Positions 1-5,612 of a stretch of DNA of 10,286 nucleotides are shown piece by piece. The position numbers and the translations under genes are program-made. A model generated the notes under the pieces. The model did not search any database, was not told the DNA's origin, and saw only the letters and a program-made list of their open reading frames with translations. This DNA comes from Rubritepida sp. (lineage in GTDB: Bacteria > Pseudomonadota > Alphaproteobacteria > Acetobacterales > Acetobacteraceae): positions 1 through 10,286 of the forward strand of contig JACMRO010000481.1 of assembly GCA_014376425.1 (NCBI GenBank), read 5' to 3'. Each line of letters begins with the position of its first letter. Position 1 is the first letter of the stretch.

Positions 1-197
1 GCTCTGCCTTCCCCTGGACCCCATCCGGCAAGGGCCGAAAGGCCCCTGCACCCCAGGGGGTTTGTGTTTGAGGGAGGGGACTTGCGGTCGTGTCGGCAGA
101 GGGGCGCCTGCCCCCTCCCCCAAACCCCAACTTATCACGGTCCAGGGGCGGGTCGCCCCTGGCGGATGGGGTCCGGGGAAGGCAGCGCCTTCCCTGG
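1..197. repeat. Foldback pair of inverted intergenic repeats with internal hairpins
   Basis: No gene is seen before the dnaB stop; this 215-base stretch is occupied by repeats. Bases 1-27 are the reverse complement of 163-188 with one mismatch and one indel. Each arm is followed inward by a GC-rich hairpin: 28-36 pairs with 41-49 around a GAAA loop (one mismatch), and 142-150 pairs perfectly with 154-162 around a 3-base loop. A third inverted pair, 66-79 and 112-125, matches at 13 of 14 positions. A further 8-bp perfect stem lies at 176-183/187-194. The layout reads as two head-to-head copies of one modular intergenic element; the left copy is cut by the window edge. Such GC-rich hairpin repeats are common between genes in high-GC alphaproteobacteria. 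There is no coding capacity beyond chance ORFs, and no transposase or clear target-site duplication is visible. Confidence 0.7.
173..197 (-). terminator. Possible transcription terminator hairpin after dnaB
   Basis: A stem of 11 pairs, including one G-T pair, forms between 173-183 and 187-197 with a 3-base loop. It starts about 18 bases past the dnaB stop. No T-run follows on the minus strand, so it is not a classical intrinsic terminator. It also belongs to the intergenic repeat, so a termination role is inferred from position alone. Confidence 0.35.
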
Positions 198-215
198 AGT
201 CGCGCTCGCAACCCC

Positions 216-1715
216 CTAATCATACCCGCCTCCATCATGCGTGACGTCCAGGTCGCCGAAGCGGGTGAATTCGGCTTCGAAGAACAGGGGGATGGTGCCG
301 GTTGGGCCGTGGCGTTGTTTGGCGATGATCAGGTCGGCTTTGTTGTGGGCGCGCTCCATGTCGACTTTCCAGCGGTCCATGGCGGCCTGGTATTTGTCGC
401 CCTGGTCGAAGGCGGATTCCTTGGGTTCGCGTTGCTTCAGGTAGTAGTCGTCGCGATAGACGAACATGACCACGTCGGCGTCCTGTTCGATCGAGCCCGA
501 TTCCCGCAGGTCCGAAAGCTGTGGCCGCTTATCCTCGCGTTGTTCGACAGCGCGGGAGAGCTGCGAGAGGGCGATGACGGGGACCGAGAGTTCCTTGGCG
601 ATCGCCTTGAGCCCCTGGGTGATCATGGAGATTTCCAGCACCCTGTTATCCGGCTTGGTGCCGGCGGCGGGCCGCATCAGCTGCAAATAATCCACCACCA
701 CCAGTTCCAGCCCGCGGGTGCGCTTGAGGCGCCGGCAGCGGGTGCGCAGTGCCGAGAGCGTGATCGCCGGCGTATCGTCGATCATCATCGGCAGGGTCGA
801 GAGCTCGCGCGAGGCGGCGTAGAATTTGTCGAATTCCTGCTGGTTGATCTCGCCGCGGCGAATGCGGTCGCCCGAGATGCGGCTGCTCTCCGCCAGCAAT
901 CGGTTGGCGAGCTGTTCGGCGCTCATCTCCAGCGAGAAGATGGCGACGCACCCTTTGGCGACTTCGCCAGGTTCGAGGTCCCGCATCAGCGATTGAGCGG
1001 CGCCGAAGGCGATCTTGGTGACCAGCGCGGTTTTCCCCATGCCTGGCCGGCCGGCCAGGATCAACAGGTCCGACCCGTGCAGGCCGCCCAGCCGGGCATC
1101 GAGGTCGCGCAGCCCGGACGGCAGGCCGGAAACGCCGCCGCCATGCGCCTTGGCCTTCGCGGCCGATTCGACCGCGAGCGCCAGGGCGCGTTCGAAGGTG
1201 ATGGCGCCGCCCTCATTGGCGCCGCCGGTCGCCAGGTCGAATAGTTGCTGCTCGGCGGCCTCGATCTGGCCGCTGCCCTCCAGCTCCGGCTCCGCCCCGA
1301 AGGCGCGGTTGACCACCGTCTCGCCCACGTCGATGAGCTGCCGCCGCACCCAGCAATCATGGATCAGCCGGCCATATTCGCCGGCATTGATGATGCCTAC
1401 GGTGGCGCTGACCAACTGCAGCAGGTAGGTCGTGCCGCCCACCTCGGCCAGCACGCCGGAGTGTTCGAATTCCCCCTTGAGCGTGACCACGTCAGCCAGC
1501 GCGTTGTTCTCCACGCGCCTGCGGATGGCGGTGTAGATGCGGCCATGGATCGGGTCGACGAAGTGTTCCGGGGCGAGGAATTCGGACACCCGCTCGAACG
1601 CCTTGTTGTTGGACAGCAGGGCACCGAGCAGCGCCTGTTCCGCCTCAAGATTTTGCGGCGGCAGGCGGAGCGACTGGCCGAACAGGCCGGCAGACTCGGG
1701 GTGGATGCTGTTCAT
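216..1715 (-). CDS. dnaB: Replicative DNA helicase DnaB
   Basis: This is the hexameric 5'-3' helicase that unwinds DNA at the replication fork, working with the DnaC-type loader, primase and polymerase III. The 499-residue product is near the usual DnaB length. The N-terminal primase-interacting domain begins with the typical PPQNLEAEQALLGALL (about residues 19-34). The RecA-like C-terminal domain has Walker A GRPGMGKT (222-229), SLEMS (261-265), Walker B VVVDYLQL (339-346), the LSQLSRAVEQR segment (383-393), LRESGSIEQDADVV (403-416) and the arginine-finger region KQRHGPTG (466-473). All core residues are present and no intein interrupts the usual insertion sites. The ATG at 1713-1715 gives the expected N terminus, but there is no Shine-Dalgarno before it; instead a hairpin with a TATAAA loop abuts the start codon. 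The neighbours (repeats downstream, a VOC gene upstream) are not the rplI or alr genes often found near dnaB. Confidence 0.97.
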   Translation of the reverse strand: MNSIHPESAGLFGQSLRLPPQNLEAEQALLGALLSNNKAFERVSEFLAPEHFVDPIHGRIYTAIRRRVENNALADVVTLKGEFEHSGVLAEVGGTTYLLQLVSATVGIINAGEYGRLIHDCWVRRQLIDVGETVVNRAFGAEPELEGSGQIEAAEQQLFDLATGGANEGGAITFERALALAVESAAKAKAHGGGVSGLPSGLRDLDARLGGLHGSDLLILAGRPGMGKTALVTKIAFGAAQSLMRDLEPGEVAKGCVAIFSLEMSAEQLANRLLAESSRISGDRIRRGEINQQEFDKFYAASRELSTLPMMIDDTPAITLSALRTRCRRLKRTRGLELVVVDYLQLMRPAAGTKPDNRVLEISMITQGLKAIAKELSVPVIALSQLSRAVEQREDKRPQLSDLRESGSIEQDADVVMFVYRDDYYLKQREPKESAFDQGDKYQAAMDRWKVDMERAHNKADLIIAKQRHGPTGTIPLFFEAEFTRFGDLDVTHDGGGYD

Positions 1716-1733
1716 GGCGGCTTTATAGCCGCC
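1716..1733 (-). promoter_or_regulatory. Perfect 6-bp hairpin touching the dnaB start codon
   Basis: On the minus strand GGCGGC (1728-1733) pairs perfectly with GCCGCC (1716-1721) around a 6-base TATAAA loop, and the ATG follows with no gap. If transcribed, this hairpin would occupy the place of a ribosome binding site. If the TATAAA is the -10 box, the symmetry may be incidental. It overlaps the candidate promoter, and the two readings largely exclude each other. Confidence 0.55.
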
Positions 1734-1750
1734 GGGTCCCGCCCCGTCCC
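1722..1750 (-). promoter_or_regulatory. Candidate dnaB promoter, possibly leaderless
   Basis: On the minus strand TATAAA (1722-1727) lies exactly 6 bases before the dnaB ATG. This is where a -10 box would sit if transcription began at the A of the start codon. Seventeen bases upstream is GGGACG (1745-1750), which matches only the central GAC of TTGACA. The absence of a Shine-Dalgarno before dnaB fits a leaderless mRNA. The weak -35 match and the alternative reading as a hairpin loop keep this tentative. Confidence 0.4.
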
Positions 1751-1760
1751 TGTGCGTGGC

Positions 1761-1769
1761 TGTGGATAG
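1761..1769 (-). promoter_or_regulatory. DnaA-box-like site upstream of dnaB
   Basis: The minus strand reads CTATCCACA, 8 of 9 matches to the DnaA box TTATCCACA. It lies 46-54 bases upstream of the dnaB ATG, just beyond the candidate -35 hexamer, which would suit an activator. It is a single site with no cluster nearby, so it is not evidence of an origin. Regulation by DnaA is inference. Confidence 0.4.
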
Positions 1770-1824
1770 CGGGTGCGCTTACCCATCACGGAGCGATTTA
1801 GGCCTGCCGCGGTGCGAGTACGCT

Positions 1825-2217
1825 CTAGCCGCCGGTCCGCTCCAACAGCTCCACCTGCGCGCCGTCCGGCGCCGCCACGAAGCAGATCCGCACGCCGGGC
1901 CTCGGGCTGCTGACCGGCCGCGCCAGGGTGGCGCCCTTTGCGGTCAGGTCGGCCACCGCCGCATCCAGATCGTCCACCACCAGCGCCAGGTGTTCGAGCC
2001 CCAGATACGGCGCGGGCGGCGGCGCGCCGGTCCCTTCGGGCACTTCCTCGACAAAGACCGCAAGCCCCGCCAGGTCCAGCACCACCCGCAGGTGGCCGTT
2101 GACGACCGCGCGGCTGGTCTCCGTCGCGCCGAACACGTCGATCCAGAAGCGGGCAGAGACCGCCGCATTCAGCGTGCGGTAGTGGATATGGTCGGTGCGG
2201 TAGCGGGGGGGTGTCAT
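1825..2217 (-). CDS. VOC superfamily (glyoxalase/bleomycin-resistance fold) protein
   Basis: This 130-residue protein has the paired beta-alpha-beta-beta-beta modules of the vicinal oxygen chelate superfamily, which includes glyoxalase I, extradiol dioxygenases and antibiotic-binding proteins. The first module begins at TDHIHY and has FWIDVFGA (24-31); the second begins at LEHLALVVDDLDAAVADL (74-91) and ends in PDGAQVELLE (117-126). Likely metal ligands are His10 (or His12), Glu57/58, His76 and Glu123, so a divalent-metal site looks intact. The substrate cannot be told from sequence. The start at 2217 is preferred over the in-frame ATG at 2241: it begins directly before the fold, and the longer form would run into the ribosome binding site of the divergent oxidoreductase gene. 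Neither start has a strong Shine-Dalgarno. The gene lies 109 bases upstream of dnaB in the same direction, with no evident functional link. Confidence 0.85.
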   Translation of the reverse strand: MTPPRYRTDHIHYRTLNAAVSARFWIDVFGATETSRAVVNGHLRVVLDLAGLAVFVEEVPEGTGAPPPAPYLGLEHLALVVDDLDAAVADLTAKGATLARPVSSPRPGVRICFVAAPDGAQVELLERTGG

Positions 2218-2259
2218 GAGGGGTAGCCTGCCGCATTCCAACGTTCAGGACAATTCGGA

Positions 2260-3279
2260 ATGACCGAAACCAACCTCGCCGTGCTTCTGGCCCGCCGCCC
2301 GGTGGGCGCGCCGTTGCCCGATGATTTCACCTTGGTCGAGCAGCCGGTGCCAGTCCCTTCAGAGGGCGAAGTGCTGGTCCGCAACCGCTTCCTCAGCCTG
2401 GACCCCTACATGCGCGGCCGGATGAGCGACGCGAAATCCTATGCCGCGCCGGTTGCCATCAACGCGGTGATGGAGGGCGCCACGGTAGGCGAGGTGGTCG
2501 CCAGCCGTTCCCCGGATTTCGCCGTGGGCGACACGGTGATGGGCGGCAATGGCTGGCAGCGTTTCTGCGCGGTACCCGCCGCGCGCCTGCGCCGCATCAC
2601 CGCCAGCGAAGTGCCTCTGGAACGCAACCTGGGCCTGCTGGGCATGCCGGGGCTGACCGCCTGGGTGGGCCTGCAGGATATCGGCCTGCCGCGGGCCGGC
2701 GAGACGATGGTGGTGAGTGCCGCCTCGGGCGCGGTGGGCCAGGTGGTGGGACAGCTGGGCCGCATCGCGGGCTGCCGCGTTATCGGCATCGCCGGCGGCC
2801 GGGCGAAATGCGACTTCGTGACACAGACGCTGGGCTTTGACGCCTGCGTGGACCATCGCGGAGACCTGAACGCGCAGCTCGACGCCGCCTGCCCGGACGG
2901 TATCGACGTCTACTGGGAGAATGTGGGCGGCGCGGTGCAGGCCGCGGTGTGGCCGCGGCTGCGCGATTTCGGCCGCATGGTGATGTGCGGGATGATCGCG
3001 CAATACAACGAAGCTCCTGGCGCCGATGCCTCCGGCGCGCCGGCCGGGCCCAATCTGGGGCCGGTGGTGCGCAAGCGGCTGCGGGTGCAGGGCTTCATCG
3101 TCAGCGATAAGGGCTGGCAGCGTTACCCGCAGTTCCGCGCCGAGATGCTGGGCCATGTGGCGGCGGGGAAGATGACCGCGCGGGAGGATGTGGTGCGGGG
3201 GCTGGCGAATGCGGCCCAGGCCTTCATCGGCCTGCTGCAGGGGAGTAATTTCGGCAAGCTGGTGGTGGCGGTCGACTGA
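2260..3279 (+). CDS. NADP-dependent oxidoreductase, CurA/PTGR-type MDR family
   Basis: This is a 339-residue zinc-independent medium-chain dehydrogenase/reductase of the COG2130 group, which includes E. coli curcumin reductase CurA and prostaglandin/leukotriene reductases. These enzymes reduce the C=C bond of alpha,beta-unsaturated carbonyls with NADPH in the cytosol. Visible motifs are LDPYMRGRM (47-55) in the GroES-like domain, MPGLTAW (129-135), the Rossmann segment AASGAVGQVVGQ (154-165), DVYWENVGG (216-224), CGMIAQYN (243-250) and the C-terminal GSNFGKLVV (328-336). There is no structural or catalytic zinc cysteine cluster, as expected. CAGGA at 2246-2250 supports the ATG at 2260. The gene is divergent from the VOC gene across 42 bases and may share a control region with it. 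The natural substrate is unknown; detoxification of reactive enals or enones is a family-level guess. Confidence 0.93.
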   Translation: MTETNLAVLLARRPVGAPLPDDFTLVEQPVPVPSEGEVLVRNRFLSLDPYMRGRMSDAKSYAAPVAINAVMEGATVGEVVASRSPDFAVGDTVMGGNGWQRFCAVPAARLRRITASEVPLERNLGLLGMPGLTAWVGLQDIGLPRAGETMVVSAASGAVGQVVGQLGRIAGCRVIGIAGGRAKCDFVTQTLGFDACVDHRGDLNAQLDAACPDGIDVYWENVGGAVQAAVWPRLRDFGRMVMCGMIAQYNEAPGADASGAPAGPNLGPVVRKRLRVQGFIVSDKGWQRYPQFRAEMLGHVAAGKMTAREDVVRGLANAAQAFIGLLQGSNFGKLVVAVD

Positions 3280-3283
3280 GTGC

Positions 3284-3895
3284 TCAGCGCAGGCCGGTGG
3301 ACCAGGCAAGCCACAGCGCCGCCAGCACCAGCAGCAGCGACAGGCTGCGGCGTACCAGGCGGATGCGGTGCTCAGCCATCAGCCAGGGCCGCAGCGCCGC
3401 GGCGCCCAGGATGATGGCCAGATGCACCGTGGTGGCGATGCCGACATAAACACCGCCCAACAGCGCCAGCTGCGGCGTGACCGGCGCGCCGGGGGCGATG
3501 AAGCCCGGCACCACGGCGACGAAGAACATGATGGATTTGGGGTTGAGCACGTTGGTGACAAAGCCGCGCAGCACCAGCCGGCCCGCCGTCAGGCCGGGCG
3601 CAGGTGCCGCCTCGGCCGCGTCCGCGCCGCGCCAGCCCTCCCAGGCCAGGAACAGCATGAAGGCCACCCCGGCCCAGCGCAAAACCTGGTAGAGCCAAGG
3701 TGAGGCGGCAACGGCTGCGCCCACGCCCAGCGCCGCCAGCGCCGCATGCACCGCCAGCCCCGCCGCCACCCCCAGCACGCCATACAGTGCCGCCGCCCGC
3801 CCCTGCGCCAGGGACAGCGCGGCCAGATAAGCCATGTTGGGACCGGGCGTGAGCTCCATCAGCAGCACCGCCAGCACGAATTCCGCCAGCTGCAT
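3284..3895 (-). CDS. LysE/RhtB-family translocator (amino-acid exporter type)
   Basis: This is a 203-residue inner-membrane protein of the LysE superfamily, whose members export amino acids such as lysine, threonine and homoserine lactone. The family signature LTPGPNMAYL (15-24) follows the first hydrophobic helix. Further hydrophobic segments lie at about 36-62, 68-88, 114-136, 142-168 and 182-200, giving the usual six helices. FVTNVLNPKSIMFF (112-125) matches the conserved second-half NPK motif. The length is typical. The substrate cannot be assigned because this family is poorly predictable. The gene stops 4 bases from the oxidoreductase stop, tail to tail, and its start is 53 bases from the divergent nnr. 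No strong Shine-Dalgarno is seen before the ATG at 3895, but no better in-frame start exists upstream of the first helix. Confidence 0.92.
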   Translation of the reverse strand: MQLAEFVLAVLLMELTPGPNMAYLAALSLAQGRAAALYGVLGVAAGLAVHAALAALGVGAAVAASPWLYQVLRWAGVAFMLFLAWEGWRGADAAEAAPAPGLTAGRLVLRGFVTNVLNPKSIMFFVAVVPGFIAPGAPVTPQLALLGGVYVGIATTVHLAIILGAAALRPWLMAEHRIRLVRRSLSLLLVLAALWLAWSTGLR

Positions 3896-3937
3896 CGGCC
3901 TGCCCCGCGCACCTGGCGCCGTGCCATGCTGCGCCCG

Positions 3938-3943
3938 AAGGAA
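3938..3943 (+). promoter_or_regulatory. Ribosome binding site of nnr
   Basis: AAGGAA lies 5 bases before the ATG at 3949 and fixes that start. Confidence 0.7.
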
Positions 3944-3948
3944 CGATC

Positions 3949-5376
3949 ATGACCATACCGGCGGAGATCATCACGGTCGCGCAGATGCGGGCGGCCGAGG
4001 CGGCGGCGATGACCCGGGGCCGCAGCGGCTACGCGTTGATGCGCGCGGCCGGCGAGGCGGTGGCGCTGCAGGCGGCCGGCATGGTGCCACCCGGCGCCCG
4101 CATCGATGTGCTGTGCGGCCCGGGCAACAATGGCGGCGATGGCCAGGTCGCGGCGCGGGCGCTGCGCGATGGCGGCTTCGCGCCCCGTGTGGTGCTGCTG
4201 GGCGAAGCCCGCACCCCAGACTCGGCGCGGGCGGCGCGCGAGTGGGGCGGGCCGATCGAGCATGCGCTACCGCCCGGCGATGCCAGGCTGATCATCGACG
4301 CGCTGTTCGGCGCCGGGTTGAACAGAGCGCCGACCGGCACCGCCGCCGCCTGGATCGCGGCGGTAAACGCCCAGTCCGTGCCGGTGCTGGCGGTCGACGT
4401 GCCCTCGGGCCTGAACGCCGATACCGGCCAGACGCCCGGCCCCTGCATCCGCGCCCGCCGCACGGTCACGTTCCATCGGCTGCGGCCGGGGCATCTGCTG
4501 TGGCCCGGCGCCGGCTGTTGCGGCGCGCTGGTGGTGGCCGATATCGGCCTGGCCGCCGCGGCGGCGGACACATGGTGGAACGGCCCGGCGCTATGGCGCG
4601 CCGCCTGGCCGCAGCACGGCGCCGATACCCATAAATTCCGCCGCGGCGCCTGCCTGGTCTGGAGCGGGCCGGAGCTGGCTACGGGCGCGGCTCGGCTCTC
4701 GGCTCAGGCGGCGCTGCGCACCGGCGCGGGCATCGTCACCCTGTCCGGCACGCGAGACGCGTTGCGGATCCACGCGGCGCACCTGACCTCGATCCTGTTG
4801 GTCGAGGCGGAACACCCTGGTCCGCTTCTGGAGGACCCCCGGCTCGGTGCCTGCATCATCGGGCCGGGGGCCGGCATCGGCGACGCCACGCGGGAGGCCG
4901 CGCTGGCCATGCTGCGATCAGGCACACCCACGGTGCTGGACGCCGACGCACTCACCAGCTTCGCGGGTGATCCCGGCACGCTGCGCGACGCCATCCGCGG
5001 CATCGCGGTGCTGACGCCGCATGAGGGCGAATTCCGGCGGCTCTTCCCGGCCATCGACCAGACATCGAAGCTGGACCGCGCCCGGGCGGCCGCGCGCGCC
5101 AGCGGTGCGACCGTGCTGCTGAAGGGCCCCGATACGGTGATCGCCAGCCCCGATGGCCGCGCCGCGATCAGCACGCACGGCACACAATGGCTGGCCACCG
5201 CGGGCTCGGGCGACGTCCTGGCCGGCATTATCGGCGGGCTGCTGGCCCAGGGCATGCCGGGCTTCGAGGCCGCCGCCGCCGCCGCCTGGCTGCATGCCGA
5301 GGCGGGCCGCCACGCCGGCGCCCATCTGGTGGCGGAGGATGTGTTGGCCAGCCTGCGCGCGGTGCTGCCGACGTAG
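3949..5376 (+). CDS. nnr: Bifunctional NAD(P)HX epimerase / ADP-dependent NAD(P)HX dehydratase
   Basis: This 475-residue fusion repairs hydrated nicotinamide cofactors. The N-terminal YjeF_N domain interconverts R- and S-NAD(P)HX, and the C-terminal ribokinase-like domain dehydrates S-NAD(P)HX using ADP. Epimerase motifs are GPGNNGGDG (57-65), DALFGAG (117-123), VDVPSGLNADTG (149-160) and TFHRLRPGHLLWPGA (174-188). Dehydratase motifs are HKFRRG (228-233), GPGAGIGD (305-312), LDADAL (330-335), LTPHEGEFRRLFP (355-367), KGPDTV (392-397) and TAGSGDVLAGIIGGLLAQ (417-434), where Asp422 is the likely catalytic base. Both halves look intact, and the order and length match bacterial Nnr. A good Shine-Dalgarno supports the start. 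In this window nnr stands alone, divergent from the LysE gene, with no partner visible in the same direction. Confidence 0.96.
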   Translation: MTIPAEIITVAQMRAAEAAAMTRGRSGYALMRAAGEAVALQAAGMVPPGARIDVLCGPGNNGGDGQVAARALRDGGFAPRVVLLGEARTPDSARAAREWGGPIEHALPPGDARLIIDALFGAGLNRAPTGTAAAWIAAVNAQSVPVLAVDVPSGLNADTGQTPGPCIRARRTVTFHRLRPGHLLWPGAGCCGALVVADIGLAAAAADTWWNGPALWRAAWPQHGADTHKFRRGACLVWSGPELATGAARLSAQAALRTGAGIVTLSGTRDALRIHAAHLTSILLVEAEHPGPLLEDPRLGACIIGPGAGIGDATREAALAMLRSGTPTVLDADALTSFAGDPGTLRDAIRGIAVLTPHEGEFRRLFPAIDQTSKLDRARAAARASGATVLLKGPDTVIASPDGRAAISTHGTQWLATAGSGDVLAGIIGGLLAQGMPGFEAAAAAAWLHAEAGRHAGAHLVAEDVLASLRAVLPT

Positions 5377-5385
5377 GGGGCGGGC

Positions 5386-5612
5386 CGGCTCTGGCGGCTC
5401 CGCGCGGCTCTACCCCCTGGCACTCCGTACCGGCTTTACCCCCTGGCGACTCAAGTCGGCTCTACCCCTAGTGCTCCGCCCCGACTCTATCCCTGGTACC
5501 CCAAGCCGGCTCTACCCCCTGGCACTCCGCGCCGGCTCTACCCCTGGCGGCTCCGCGCCGACTATAAAACCCCTGGCGCCCCGCGCCGGCTCTATCCCTT
5601 CGGCTCCGCCCC
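5386..5612. repeat. Degenerate ~26-bp tandem repeat array, about nine units
   Basis: The 215 bases between the convergent stops of nnr and the heparinase-like gene are almost entirely tandem repeats. Units begin at 5386 (short), 5405, 5431, 5457, 5482, 5507, 5533, 5559 and 5587; most are 25-26 bases long and one is 28. Each begins CGGCTCTA or a variant, continues CCCCTGGC, and ends in CTCCGCGC or a variant. Units are contiguous without spacers, so this is not a CRISPR array. The period is not a multiple of three, so it is not a coding repeat. The last unit extends into the 3' end of the heparinase-like gene, and its CTA, read on the other strand, is that gene's stop codon. No clear intrinsic terminator is visible here. 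Confidence 0.85.

Noticed and set aside
90..1244. 384-residue open frame on the plus strand opposite dnaB
   Set aside because: It lies antisense to an intact dnaB. Its composition is that of a high-GC shadow frame, with no recognisable domain and no ribosome binding site.
216..1715. Intein in DnaB
   Set aside because: The Walker A and downstream motifs are continuous and the length is normal, so there is no insertion.
1716..1824. Replication origin near dnaB
   Set aside because: There is only one DnaA-like box, no AT-rich unwinding segment, and no dnaA, parA/B or gidA-type neighbours.
2359..3309. 316-residue open frame on the minus strand opposite the oxidoreductase
   Set aside because: It is His/Ala/Arg-rich antisense shadow sequence that also overlaps the end of the LysE gene; no motif was recognised.
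5386..5612. CRISPR array
   Set aside because: Units are contiguous, diverged and without unique spacers, and no cas genes are near.
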